DNA of 64,000 nt from an uncultured Thiohalocapsa sp. (GTDB lineage Bacteria > Pseudomonadota > Gammaproteobacteria > Chromatiales > Chromatiaceae): the NCBI RefSeq assembly GCF_913063425.1, contig NZ_CAJXYK010000002.1:1-64000 (forward strand), written 5' to 3'. Both the position numbers and the translations under genes were made by a program. The notes beneath the pieces were generated by a model that saw nothing but the letters and a program-made list of their open reading frames with translations, was not told the DNA's origin and ran no database searches. Shown here piece after piece: positions 35,437 to 44,334 of this stretch (positions are counted from its first letter, which is position 1; every line of letters begins with the position of its first letter).

Positions 35437-35802
35437 ATGCCCAAAGACTTCAACGACGACCCGCACCTCGACGTCTGCCAGAACATCGAAGTCGGCCTGC
35501 GTGAGCAGTACGACCGCTTACCGGGCCTCATTGACACCCAGTGCATGTTCGCCCTCGACAGCGCCAAGGTCGCAATCAAACAGCAGTTCGGCTACGCCAG
35601 GAACGAACGCGTCAACGTCCTTCCGGGTACCGAAGGCATCATCGACTGGTGCGTCGCCATCGGCCAGGCGCGTATCGGCGACGCGAGCAACCTGACCCTC
35701 AAGGAGGACGTGGCCTGTCTGGAGAAGATCAAAAGGTCAGTGAAACGGCATTCCGAGGCGGGGCCGCGCGGCTACTATGCGTTCATTCGGCACTATGTCT
35801 GA
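35437..35802 (+). CDS. Conserved-looking small protein of unknown function
   Basis: 121 residues, MPKDFNDDPHLDVCQNIEVG...LKEDVACLEKIKRSVKRHSE...GPRGYYAFIRHYV. Composition and codon use look like a real gene; the ending GYYxFIRxYV is distinctive. I do not recognise a named family. It stands at the head of a run with the DUF6398 and pRiA4b genes and may belong to the same accessory block. Confidence 0.6.
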   Translation: MPKDFNDDPHLDVCQNIEVGLREQYDRLPGLIDTQCMFALDSAKVAIKQQFGYARNERVNVLPGTEGIIDWCVAIGQARIGDASNLTLKEDVACLEKIKRSVKRHSEAGPRGYYAFIRHYV

Positions 35803-35902
35803 AGGTCTCGGCGAAGCGAGCAAGCAGGGAAATTTCGGTTCGCCCGAAACAGCGCGACCGCACTGAAAGCACGTCCAGTGTCTACCAGCCAGGCAGCCAG
35901 CG

Positions 35903-36502
35903 ATGACCCAACACTCCGTCAAAGTCCCCAAGTCCATGCAGGACCGCTTTGCCGCCATCACGGAGCTGACCGATGCCATCTGCGCAGAGCATCTGAACAA
36001 CGAGTACGCGGACCTGATCCGGGCCGCAGCAGCAGCGATGAGCCGCAAGCGCCCATCGCCCCTTGCGAAAGGTGCGATCCGTAGCTGGGCGGCGGCGCTG
36101 ACGCACGCGGTCGGCATGACCAACTTTCTGCAGGATCGGGATCAGACGCCGCATCTGTCGGCCTCGGCACTGTACTCAGCCTTCGGCGTGAGCCAGAGCA
36201 ACACTTTGGCCAAGTCCAAGCAGATTCGGGATGCGCTCGGCATGACACCGATGCACCCGGACTGGTGCCTGCCGTCCATGCTCGCCGACAACCCGATGGT
36301 GTGGATGTTGCAGTGGGATGGATTCATGGTCGATGCACGGCAGTTGCCCAGGGAGCAACAGGAGCAGTTGGTACAGGCCGGGGTGATCCCGTTCGTGCAT
36401 CCCGATGCGCAGGACGCGGCGGATCTTGCCGTTGCAGCGCGACGAGTAGCGGAGAGATTTGGAGCAGACCACGATGCGCGATTTACCGGACTCGCTCGCT
36501 GA
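35903..36502 (+). CDS. DUF6398-like protein
   Basis: 199 residues. Opening VPKSMQDRFAAITELTDAIC, then AEHLNNEYADLIRAAAAAMSR and KRPSPLAKGAIRSWAAALTH fits the DUF6398 group, which is often encoded beside pRiA4b ORF-3 proteins. The middle (LSASALYSAFGVSQSNTLAK, then SKQIRDALGM) looks like a helix-turn-helix segment, so a nucleic-acid-related role is conceivable. A pRiA4b gene follows 74 bp downstream. Confidence 0.65.
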   Translation: MTQHSVKVPKSMQDRFAAITELTDAICAEHLNNEYADLIRAAAAAMSRKRPSPLAKGAIRSWAAALTHAVGMTNFLQDRDQTPHLSASALYSAFGVSQSNTLAKSKQIRDALGMTPMHPDWCLPSMLADNPMVWMLQWDGFMVDARQLPREQQEQLVQAGVIPFVHPDAQDAADLAVAARRVAERFGADHDARFTGLAR

Positions 36503-36576
36503 TCGACACCGCCCCCTTGGCGTCGCTGCTGCCGCATTGCACCCGCTCGCTTGAGCAACCACCGAGACCCGTAGCC

Positions 36577-37155
36577 ATGCCCGCAGAACGACCAAAGCAG
36601 ATCTATCAGCTGAAGATCACGCTCAAGGGCGCGAAGCCGCCCATCTGGCGGCGTGTGCTGCTGCCGAGCGACCTGACACTGGACGTACTGCACGAGGTCA
36701 TCCAGATCGCCATGGGCTGGACGAGCTCGCATCTGCATCAGTTCGTGGCAGGCGGGCGTTTTTATGGTGTCCCGGATGACGACTTCGACTTCGAGGTTCA
36801 GGACGAGGCAGAGGTCAGGCTTGGAGATGTGCTGCGCAAAGAGAAGGAGGCGATGGTCTACGAGTACGACTTCGGCGACGGCTGGGAGCATCAGGTTCTG
36901 CTGGAGAAGCTGCTGCCCTTCGATGACGCCCAAGCCCTGCCGATCTGCGTCAAGGGCAGGCGCGCCTGCCCGCCTGAGGATTGCGGCGGCATCTATGGGT
37001 ATGCGGATCTCCTGAGAATCCTGGCCGACCCGGCTGATCCTCAGCACCAGGACGTTCTCGAGTGGGTCGGAGGGCCGCTCGATCCGGAGGCGTTCGACAT
37101 CGACGACACCAACCTGGCGCTTGCCGCCCTGGGCGTGACTGGGCAGCGCCGATGA
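36577..37155 (+). CDS. Plasmid pRiA4b ORF-3 family protein
   Basis: 192 residues with the family pattern: YQLKITLKGAKPPIWRRVLL, LTLDVLHEVIQIAMGWTSSH, LHQFVAGGRFYG, then MVYEYDFGDGWEHQVLLEKL and ACPPEDCGGIYGYADLL. The family is widespread on plasmids and genomic islands; its function is unknown. It lies in the accessory block between nrdA and nrdB. Confidence 0.9.
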   Translation: MPAERPKQIYQLKITLKGAKPPIWRRVLLPSDLTLDVLHEVIQIAMGWTSSHLHQFVAGGRFYGVPDDDFDFEVQDEAEVRLGDVLRKEKEAMVYEYDFGDGWEHQVLLEKLLPFDDAQALPICVKGRRACPPEDCGGIYGYADLLRILADPADPQHQDVLEWVGGPLDPEAFDIDDTNLALAALGVTGQRR

Positions 37156-37434
37156 GGCGCAGCCTAACCCGGCCGAGCTTACCCGAGTGCTGCCGAGGGT
37201 CGGGTTACGTTGTCGCTGACCCGACTTACGAGGCGTCACGGGGCGGTCGATACAGTCGCGTTTCGGGCCGAGCGGCCGCCACTGGAGACGCCGGGGGTTC
37301 TGGCGCTGCCGACTCCGCCTCAGTCACGAGTCACCTGGGCTGCCACATCCACTGGCCCCAACAGCACGGTCTTGAGCAATGCCGATCCCACACGCCGCAA
37401 TCCAAGCTCACCAGCCAGGCAAGGCCGAATCCAC

Positions 37435-37857
37435 ATGATCCAGATCCCCCAATACCTTGAAGTCTACATCGCGACGCTCAATGCGGAGCTGGATCGGTTC
37501 TGGTCCCGCTTCAACGTCTACGTCATCATCCAGGTGGTGGCGGTGTTGGCGCTGATGCTGGCGTTCGATAAGGTCCAGATCCACCCGGATACGGCGCGGG
37601 CCGCCAACATGGTGCTGTTTCTCTGGTCGCTGACCGGCGCGGTGATCGTCTGGCGGTCCATCGAGATCCAGCAGCGGCTGGTGACGGCCATCGTGGCGGC
37701 GGAGACGAGCCTGCCGGATGACGTGGGGCTGTTTCGCGAGGCGCTTCAGGCAACCAATCCGGCGCAGCTGTTCATCCTGCGGGCGTGCTTTTCGTTCTCG
37801 CTGGTGTGCTCGGTGTTCTGGGGCGGAATGATTTTTCTCGGACCCTATCATTCATAG
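37435..37857 (+). CDS. Small membrane protein of unknown function
   Basis: 140 residues with three hydrophobic helices (about 28-45 VIIQVVAVLALMLAF, 57-71 MVLFLWSLTGAVIVW and 114-135 FSFSLVCSVFWGGMIFL). The polar N-terminus (YLEVYIATLNAELDRFWSRF) may be cytoplasmic. No family recognised. It is followed by a DUF1622 gene in the same direction. Confidence 0.6.
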   Translation: MIQIPQYLEVYIATLNAELDRFWSRFNVYVIIQVVAVLALMLAFDKVQIHPDTARAANMVLFLWSLTGAVIVWRSIEIQQRLVTAIVAAETSLPDDVGLFREALQATNPAQLFILRACFSFSLVCSVFWGGMIFLGPYHS

Positions 37858-37899
37858 AGCGGCATCACAGCGGATGGACATGCGCGGCAGGTTTCTCTT

Positions 37900-38250
37900 A
37901 TGAACGAGCTCATCAAGCCTCTTGCGGAGATCATTGCCGTGTCGGTGGAAGGCGTGGGCATCGCCATCATCGGCCTGGTGAGCTTCTTGGTGCTGGGACT
38001 CTTCGTCGTGCAGTTGCTGCGGCGGCGGGACGTACCGGCGACCTATGGCCAGGTCCGACAGCTTCTGGGCCGGGGCATTTTGCTGGGGCTGGAGTTCCTG
38101 GTGGCGGCGGACATCATCCACACGGTGGCGGTGGAGCTGACCTTCGAGACCGTCGGCGTGCTGGCGATCATCGTGCTGATCCGGACCTTCCTCAGCTTCA
38201 CGCTGGAGCTGGAATTGACCGGCCGCTGGCCCTGGCAAAAGCAGGGGTGA
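37900..38250 (+). CDS. DUF1622 membrane protein
   Basis: 116 residues with three transmembrane helices and the DUF1622 pattern: GVGIAIIGLVSFLVLGLFVV, then RQLLGRGILLGLEFLVAADI, IHTVAVELTFETVGVLAIIV and RTFLSFTLELELTGRWPW. Inner-membrane protein of unknown function. The next gene starts 5 bp downstream. Confidence 0.88.
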   Translation: MNELIKPLAEIIAVSVEGVGIAIIGLVSFLVLGLFVVQLLRRRDVPATYGQVRQLLGRGILLGLEFLVAADIIHTVAVELTFETVGVLAIIVLIRTFLSFTLELELTGRWPWQKQG

Positions 38251-38255
38251 ATACC

Positions 38256-39272
38256 ATGACAGACCATCAGCATCGAAGGGGCGCGCGACAGCCGCTGGCG
38301 GGCGTGATCGCCCTCATGGCGCTCGCGGCGGGCGTTGCTGAGGCCGCGAGCTTCGACTGCACCAAGGCATCGACACGCATCGAAACGCTCATTTGCGCCG
38401 ATGCGCAGCTGAGCGGTCTCGACGCCGAGCTGGCCGACCTCTATCGCGCAGCCCGCCGGAGCACCGACGACCCCGAGCGGCTCACCTCGGCGCAACGGGC
38501 CTGGCTCAAGCGGCGGGACCGCTGCACAGACAGCGACTGCGTCGCAGATCTGTACCGCCAGCGCATCGCCGAGCTCGGCGGCGACGCCGGCGGCGACGGC
38601 GATACGCCCATGGGCGCGCCGCGCACCGAGCGCTCGGCCGAGGCGGTGCGCATCACCCAGCAGGGCGCGCAGTTCGAGATCGAGGCCGCCTATCCGCGAC
38701 TTGACGACGGCGCGGCAGCGGCCGCCGCCGAGCGGGTGCTGGCGGATGTCGTCGCCGCGGAGATCGAGGCCTTCCGCGACATGTACCGGGAGCTGCTCGC
38801 CGCCGGGGCCGGTCATCAGGGGCCGGCCTGGCAGCTCGCCATCGACTATGACCAGGTCTTCACCGCGCCCCGGTTCTGGGCCGTCGGCCTGCGCAGCTAC
38901 AGCTACACCGGCGGTGCCCACGGCGGCACTCATCACCTGCCGGTGGTGATCCGCCGCGATACAGGCGCCCAAGTGCCGGTGGAGGGCCTGTTCCGCGCCG
39001 GCAGCAACTGGCGGGCACCGGTGGCCGACTACTGCTACAACACCCTGGCCGCCCGCGAGCCCTTCAGCCCAGGCGACGACTGGCTGCGCGACGGGACGGC
39101 CCCCACGCCGGAGAACTACCGCAAGCTGCTGCCGCTCGCCGATGGCCTGCGGGTGATCTTCGAGCAGTACCAGGTGGGCCCCTACGCCATCGGTATGCAT
39201 GAGGTGGCCGTGCCCTATGCCGAGCTCGACGGCCTGCTGAATCCAGCGCTGTTCCCAGGCGGGCGGCCCTGA
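38256..39272 (+). CDS. Secreted protein with LprI-like and DUF3298-like domains
   Basis: 338 residues. Signal peptide about 1-31 (GVIALMALAAGVAEAAS). Residues about 32-105 carry the LprI-type cysteine pattern (FDCTKASTRIETLICADAQL...LKRRDRCTDSDCVADLYRQR), found in lysozyme-inhibitor-like periplasmic proteins. The C-terminal part (about 130-338) looks like a DUF3298/RsiV-type domain, including FWAVGLRSYSYTGGAHGGTH and then QYQVGPYAIGMHEVAVPYAE. RsiV-type domains bind lysozyme in Gram-positive bacteria, so both halves point to the cell wall or lysozyme; that role is inferred here. Confidence 0.75.
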   Translation: MTDHQHRRGARQPLAGVIALMALAAGVAEAASFDCTKASTRIETLICADAQLSGLDAELADLYRAARRSTDDPERLTSAQRAWLKRRDRCTDSDCVADLYRQRIAELGGDAGGDGDTPMGAPRTERSAEAVRITQQGAQFEIEAAYPRLDDGAAAAAAERVLADVVAAEIEAFRDMYRELLAAGAGHQGPAWQLAIDYDQVFTAPRFWAVGLRSYSYTGGAHGGTHHLPVVIRRDTGAQVPVEGLFRAGSNWRAPVADYCYNTLAAREPFSPGDDWLRDGTAPTPENYRKLLPLADGLRVIFEQYQVGPYAIGMHEVAVPYAELDGLLNPALFPGGRP

Positions 39273-39292
39273 CACATGCAACGGAGCCCCAG

Positions 39293-39988
39293 ATGCCGTC
39301 CATCGACATCCTGCCCTGGTGGGACTGGCCCGACTTCGCCCGCGTTGCGCTGGTGCTTGCGGCGGTGGCGGCGGCGGGTGCGCTCGGCACCCTGCTGCTG
39401 CGCGCCGCGAAGCGCCCTGCTGGGCCACCGGTGCGCCCGCCGGGCCGCCCCCGGCTGCCCAGGCATATGCGCCCGCCGCGTGAGGGGCAATCCATGAGCG
39501 GTGGACCGGCGGAGCACGAGGAGTTCCCCACCCGCGCGCCGGACCCGGTGCTGCGGCTGCTGCATCGCATCCTGCGGCTTGCCACCTATGTGCTGGCCAT
39601 CGCCATGGTGGTGGTCATCCTGGAGGGTGTGGTGAGTGTCATCCACACCCTGTACATGAGCATGTCCCGGCCGCCCTATTTCATGGTGCCGAATATCGTG
39701 CAGACCTTCGGCGTCTTCCTGGCGGTGCTCATCGCCTACGAGATCTTCGCCAACATCACCCTCTACCTGCGCACCGATGTCTTCCCGGTGAAGCTGGTGG
39801 TGGCCACGGCGGTGATGGCCATCGCCCGGAAGGTCATCATCCTGGACATGGAGGACTACACGGCCCTGGATCTGGTGGGGATCGGCGCCATTGTGCTGGC
39901 GCTCGGCATCGCCTATTGGCTCATTTCCCGCGTGGATGCAGACAGCGGCACGGCACGCTGGCGCAGCGACAGAGAAGAGGACTCATGA
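39293..39988 (+). CDS. psiE: PsiE-family phosphate-starvation-inducible membrane protein
   Basis: 231 residues from ATG 39293 (GGAG upstream); an alternative start is ATG 39494 behind GAGGGG. The C-terminal 150 residues have four helices and the PsiE pattern: LRLATYVLAIAMVVVILEGV, VFLAVLIAYEIFANITLYLR, FPVKLVVATAVMAIARKVII and LVGIGAIVLALGIAYWLI. The extra N-terminal helix (VALVLAAVAAAGALGTLLL) is unusual and may reflect the earlier start or a fusion. Function unknown beyond phosphate-starvation induction in E. coli. Confidence 0.8.
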   Translation: MPSIDILPWWDWPDFARVALVLAAVAAAGALGTLLLRAAKRPAGPPVRPPGRPRLPRHMRPPREGQSMSGGPAEHEEFPTRAPDPVLRLLHRILRLATYVLAIAMVVVILEGVVSVIHTLYMSMSRPPYFMVPNIVQTFGVFLAVLIAYEIFANITLYLRTDVFPVKLVVATAVMAIARKVIILDMEDYTALDLVGIGAIVLALGIAYWLISRVDADSGTARWRSDREEDS

Positions 39989-40204
39989 GCGGGCGGATCA
40001 GAATGCAGCCTCACGGCCGGCGGCGCCTGCGGGAGACGGCGGGCGCCCCGGCTCTGACCCTTACCCTGAACCTGAACCTGACCTTGTCCATACCCTTGGC
40101 GCTGGCGGACGATGCAGCCCTGCCGGACCAGGGTCAGGACAAGGAAGCGACCCGGCACAGCGCCACAACCACGACCCACAACACACCGACCCGGAGGAGA
40201 TCCG

Positions 40205-41623
40205 ATGCTGAACTGGGACGACCCCCTCGCCAACGTCACCACCCGCCCGCGCACCGCGCCCCGGCCGCTGCCGGCGGGTGAGGCCGCCTTCGGCGACAGC
40301 GCCGCGGATGCCGCCGGCGATGACGACTTCGAGCTCGGCAGCGCCGCCGAGCGGCAGACCGAGACCGCGCCCGAGACCCCAACGGCACCCGCCGCCCGCC
40401 CGGGCCACGGCCTGCTGGGTAACGACGCGCTCATGCGCACCGCAGGCGCCGCGCCCGTGGTGGACCCGAACCCGCTGCCCGCCCAGCGCTCTCTGCTGAA
40501 CGAGGCGCCGGCAGCGCAGCCCGGCAGCGCGCCGCCGGCGGGCGCCGACTACGACACCAGCGCCCAGGGCGGCGCCACCGGGTTGGAGACCCTGGAGATG
40601 GGCGCCGGGCGCCTGCGCGTTGACGACAAGCGCATCATCAACTGCAACGCGGACCTGAACCAGCTGGTGCCCTTCAAGTACGACTGGGCCTGGCAGAAGT
40701 ACCTCGACGGCTGCGCCAACCACTGGATGCCGCAGGAAATCAACATGAACGCGGACATCGCGCTGTGGAAGGACCCGCAGGGCCTCACCGAGGACGAGCG
40801 CACCATCATCAAGCGCAACCTGGGCTTCTTCTCCACCGCCGACTCCCTGGTGGCGAACAACCTGGTGCTGGCCGTCTACCGCCACATCACCAACCCCGAG
40901 TGCCGCCAGTACCTGCTGCGCCAGGCCTTCGAGGAGGCCCTGCACACCCACGCCTATCAGTACGTCGTCGAGAGCCTGGGCCTCGACGAGGGCGAGATCT
41001 TCAACATGTACCGGGAGGTGCCGGCGGTGGCGCGCAAGGCGGAGTGGGCCCTGCCCTACACCCAGTACCTCGCGGACCCGCACTTCCACACCGGCACGCC
41101 CGAGAACGACCAGCGCCTGCTGCGGGAGCTGGTGGCCTTCTACGTGATCTTCGAAGGCATCTTCTTCTACGTCGGCTTCGTGCAGGTGCTCTCCATGGGC
41201 CGGCGCAACAAGATGACCGGCACCGCCGAGCAGTTCCAGTACATCCTGCGCGATGAGTCCATGCACATGAACTTCGGCATCGATGTCATCAACCAGATCA
41301 AGATCGAGAACCCGCACCTGTGGACCGAGGCGTTCAAACAGGAGCTGGTGACCATGATCCGTGACGCCGTGGCGCTGGAGGCCCAGTACGCCCACGAGAC
41401 CATGCCCCGCGGCGTGCTCGGCCTGAACGCCCCCATGTTCGAGGAGTACCTCCAGTTCATCGCCAACCGCCGCTGCGCGCAGATCGGCCTGCCGGAGCAG
41501 TACCCCGGGGTCACCAACCCCTTCCCCTGGATGTCCGAGGTGCTGGACCTGAAGAAGGAGAAGAACTTCTTCGAGACCCGGGTCACCGAGTACCAGACGG
41601 GCGGGGCCTTAAGCTGGGATTGA
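40205..41623 (+). CDS. nrdB: Ribonucleotide reductase class Ia, small subunit
   Basis: 472 residues; ribosome site GGAGGAG just before ATG 40205. The first 125 residues are a disordered Ala/Pro-rich extension that is longer than in Pseudomonas-type NrdB. The catalytic core is intact: [14 protein letters not shown] (Asp ligand), [15 protein letters not shown] (Glu and His ligands and the radical Tyr four residues after His, so class Ia rather than the Phe-type Ic), EGIFFYVGF and [11 protein letters not shown]. The C-terminus [18 protein letters not shown] docks to NrdA. It is encoded 6.35 kb from nrdA, with accessory genes between them. Confidence 0.95.
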   Translation: MLNWDDPLANVTTRPRTAPRPLPAGEAAFGDSAADAAGDDDFELGSAAERQTETAPETPTAPAARPGHGLLGNDALMRTAGAAPVVDPNPLPAQRSLLNEAPAAQPGSAPPAGADYDTSAQGGATGLETLEMGAGRLRVDDKRIINCNADLNQLVPFKYDWAWQKYLDGCANHWMPQEINMNADIALWKDPQGLTEDERTIIKRNLGFFSTADSLVANNLVLAVYRHITNPECRQYLLRQAFEEALHTHAYQYVVESLGLDEGEIFNMYREVPAVARKAEWALPYTQYLADPHFHTGTPENDQRLLRELVAFYVIFEGIFFYVGFVQVLSMGRRNKMTGTAEQFQYILRDESMHMNFGIDVINQIKIENPHLWTEAFKQELVTMIRDAVALEAQYAHETMPRGVLGLNAPMFEEYLQFIANRRCAQIGLPEQYPGVTNPFPWMSEVLDLKKEKNFFETRVTEYQTGGALSWD

Positions 41624-42007
41624 GGCGCTGGGCCTAAGGCGCCGGGATTGAGCCCTTGGGATTGAATGGGAGCTGCCGGCTCGCCAGCCGGCGCCGGGCG
41701 GCTCAGGCAGCGGCGCAGTGCGCGCCGCCGCCTCTCTGGTGCCGCACCGCGGAAGTCGCGAGGCCGCCCGCGCCGGGTACGCCGCCTTCAGTCGGCACCC
41801 TGGGGCGGGCGGACTTCAGTCCGCCGACAGCAGTGGGACGACGGGCGCCGTGGCGAACAGGGCGCAGGGCGACGCGTGCGGCCGGTCATGTGGCGGTCGG
41901 GTGGAGACACCCACCGCTCGCTCGCCTCGCCCCCGGTGGATGCGCTTCGCTTATTCAACCTACCTGCACGCCTGCACGCCTGCACGCCTGCACGCCTGCC
42001 GAGGAGG
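41624..42007. other. Intergenic region with REP-like hairpins and an 8-bp tandem repeat
   Basis: No gene is supported. It has a GC hairpin near 41669-41700 (GCCGGCTCGCCAGCCGGC), a REP-like hairpin GGCGGACT-TC-AGTCCGCC at about 41808-41825, and four perfect copies of CCTGCACG (41963-41994) plus a partial fifth, just beyond the stop of the lipocalin gene. A related hairpin (CGCCGACT-TCC-AGTCGGCG) lies at 33908-33926 after nrdA. Confidence 0.55.
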
Positions 42008-42736
42008 CTAACCCACCTCCTCAACGCCGGAGTCCACCGACGCTGACGCCTCACCAGCCTCCTGTCGCGTGCGCACCAGCTCGCCAGCGGGGAAGCCCTT
42101 GTCGGCAAACTCCGCGAGCCAGCGCTGCACCTGCTCCTCCGGCGGTCGCGGGTCGCGGGCGAGGATCCAGCCGCGCTTGCGCGTGGGCTGGCCCACCAGC
42201 GCGTAGTCGTAGTCGGCGCCGACGCCGATGATCCAATAGTCGTCCCAGAGCACGTGCACGCCGTAGAGGGTGCGGAAGCTGATTTCGAGCCGCGCATTGG
42301 TGCCGCGGTCCACCACCCGCGCGACGCCCTTGGCGGTGCCCACGCTGCCGTCCTGGTGGGTGCAGCGGTTGGTGACATAGACCATGCCGTCATCGCCCAG
42401 CACATAGTCGGCGGTGACGTCCTTGACGCAGCGGCGTTGGGTGAAATACGGCAGGCGCGCGATCTCGTACCAGCGGCCCATGTAGCGACGCAGGTCCACG
42501 TGGGCTGTGGTGGCGGGCGCCGTGAGGTGCACCTTGGGCTTGCGCAGCCGGGTGCTGACGATGACCTGCGCCTCGCCCTCGTCAGCAGCCGCCTTGTCCT
42601 TGGGCGCCGCATAAATCTCTTCAGCCCAGGCATCGATCTCGCCGGCGGCGCGCCGCCGGCGGCGGCCTGTGGCGCGGCCGCCGGCTCCGGGCGGCTGCGG
42701 CTGTCCCGGCCCCTTGCCGGATCCATCGTTCTTCAT
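42008..42736 (-). CDS. Lipocalin (Blc-type) without a visible signal peptide
   Basis: 242 residues. The lipocalin core is clear: VDLRRYMGRWYEIARLPYFTQ (GxW motif), CTHQDGSVGTAKGVARVVD, DYWIIGVGADYDYALVGQPT and then RKRGWILARDPRPPEE. Bacterial Blc proteins are outer-membrane lipoproteins that bind lipids. Here the N-terminal 70 residues are polar with a run of arginines (GRATGRRRRRAAGE) and contain no hydrophobic signal or lipobox, so the protein looks cytoplasmic unless a different start is used. It diverges from the DAHP synthase gene across 303 bp that hold no other gene. Confidence 0.88.
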   Translation of the reverse strand: MKNDGSGKGPGQPQPPGAGGRATGRRRRRAAGEIDAWAEEIYAAPKDKAAADEGEAQVIVSTRLRKPKVHLTAPATTAHVDLRRYMGRWYEIARLPYFTQRRCVKDVTADYVLGDDGMVYVTNRCTHQDGSVGTAKGVARVVDRGTNARLEISFRTLYGVHVLWDDYWIIGVGADYDYALVGQPTRKRGWILARDPRPPEEQVQRWLAEFADKGFPAGELVRTRQEAGEASASVDSGVEEVG

Positions 42737-43039
42737 TGCAGTGTTCGGTCTCTTGAGGAAAGCCGCCGGCGGCGCCGCGGGCAGTATGCCGGCGGTGCAG
42801 TCGAAAGCCGGGATTCAGTGCCGCAACCCGGGCCATCGGGCCGGCGGCAAAATCCAGCATTGTAAGGTGTCGCACCCTGAGCAAGCCATGCATGCACGCG
42901 GGTTTGGCCTGGGTGGTCCGGCCCCGTCCCATTGGCGTTCAGTTATACTGAGGGGCTTGTTCCGCTGTGACGCGGTCGTGCGCAAACGGCCGGCGCCGCC
43001 TATCCCAGCCAGTTGCGCCCGACAGCGCGCCTCATACTC

Positions 43040-44107
43040 ATGCGCCCAGAAACCGACGATCTCCGCATCCGCGAAATCAAGCAGGTCATCGCGCCCAGGG
43101 ACCTGCACGCCGAGTTCCCGATCACGGACACCGCCGCGGAGACCGTGTTCCACGCCCGCAGCGAAATCCAGCGTATCCTCCACGGCGACGACGACCGCCT
43201 GCTGGTGGTGGTGGGTCCGTGCTCCGTGCACGACCCGGAGGCGGCCATGGACTACGCCCGCCGCCTGGTGGAAGTGCGCCGGGCACTGGTGGACCGGCTG
43301 ATGATCGTGATGCGGGTCTACTTCGAGAAGCCGCGCAGCACCGTCGGCTGGAAGGGGCTCATCAATGACCCGAACCTGGACGGCAGCTTCGAGATCAACA
43401 AGGGCCTGGGGCTCGCGCGCAGGCTGCTCCTGGACCTGAACGAGCTGGGCATCCCCGCCGGCACGGAGTTCCTGGACCTGATCAGCCCCCAGTACATCGC
43501 AGACCTGGTGAGCTGGGGCGCCATCGGGGCGCGCACCACCGAGAGCCAGGGCCACCGCGAGCTCGCCTCCGGGCTGTCCTGTCCGGTGGGCTTCAAGAAC
43601 GCCACCGACGGCAGCGTGAAGGTGGCCATCGACGCCATCCACGCCGCCGCCCGGCCGCATGTGTTCATGTCCCTCACCAAGGACGGCCAGTCGGCCATCT
43701 TCAGCACCCGCGGCAACCTGGACACGCATATCATTCTGCGCGGCGGGAGCCGCCCCAACTACGACACTGAGAGCGTCAACATCGCCGCCGAGGCCATCGA
43801 AGAGGCGGGCCTGCGGCCGAAGATCATGATCGACTTCAGCCACGCCAACAGCCGCAAGCAGCACGCCAAGCAGCTGCGCGTCTGCGAGGACGTGGCCGGA
43901 CAGATCGCCCGCGGCGACCACCGCATCATCGGCGCCATGATCGAAAGCCACCTGGTGGCCGGCCGCCAGGACCTGAAGCCCGACGTGGCGCTGCACTACG
44001 GCCAGAGCATCACCGACGCCTGCATCGGCTGGGACGACACGGTGCCCATGCTGGAGGAGCTCGCCGACGCCGCCGCCCGCCGCCGCGAGCCGAAGCGCCC
44101 GCGCTGA
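43040..44107 (+). CDS. 3-deoxy-7-phosphoheptulonate (DAHP) synthase, AroG/F/H class
   Basis: 355 residues, the normal length. It joins phosphoenolpyruvate and erythrose 4-phosphate, the first step of the shikimate pathway. Signature sequences: LLVVVGPCSVHDPEAAMDYA, MRVYFEKPRSTVGWKGLIND, GTEFLDLISPQYIADLVSWG, ARTTESQGHRELASGLSCPV and IMIDFSHANSRKQ. Which aromatic amino acid inhibits it cannot be decided by eye. ATG 43040 gives the family start; an in-frame TTG at 43013 is less likely. Confidence 0.95.
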   Translation: MRPETDDLRIREIKQVIAPRDLHAEFPITDTAAETVFHARSEIQRILHGDDDRLLVVVGPCSVHDPEAAMDYARRLVEVRRALVDRLMIVMRVYFEKPRSTVGWKGLINDPNLDGSFEINKGLGLARRLLLDLNELGIPAGTEFLDLISPQYIADLVSWGAIGARTTESQGHRELASGLSCPVGFKNATDGSVKVAIDAIHAAARPHVFMSLTKDGQSAIFSTRGNLDTHIILRGGSRPNYDTESVNIAAEAIEEAGLRPKIMIDFSHANSRKQHAKQLRVCEDVAGQIARGDHRIIGAMIESHLVAGRQDLKPDVALHYGQSITDACIGWDDTVPMLEELADAAARRREPKRPR

Positions 44108-44334
44108 CCCCAGCGGTGCCGACCGGCCTGCTCTGGCCGGCCGGCTCAAGCACCTTGAGGAAACGCCGGCTGCGGCACGCAGAACGCCGACGCCTTGCGC
44201 CCGGCGTCAGTGCCTGGGCGCCGACAAGCCCGCGGGCGAGCGCTGCCGCCACCTTGCATCAGGGGTGGTCGGTCTTACACTCCCGCCAAGGGCACAGCTG
44301 AGCGGGCGATACGACCCGCCGGAGTCGGACGCAG

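Noticed and set aside
39985-40281. Small frame with a Leu/Thr-rich hydrophobic stretch between psiE and nrdB
   Set aside because: It overlaps the nrdB start by 77 bases in another frame, and the hydrophobic part comes from a short CTGAACCTGA-type base repeat; not enough support for a gene.
43013-43040. TTG start for DAHP synthase nine codons upstream
   Set aside because: ATG 43040 gives the usual family length and N-terminus.
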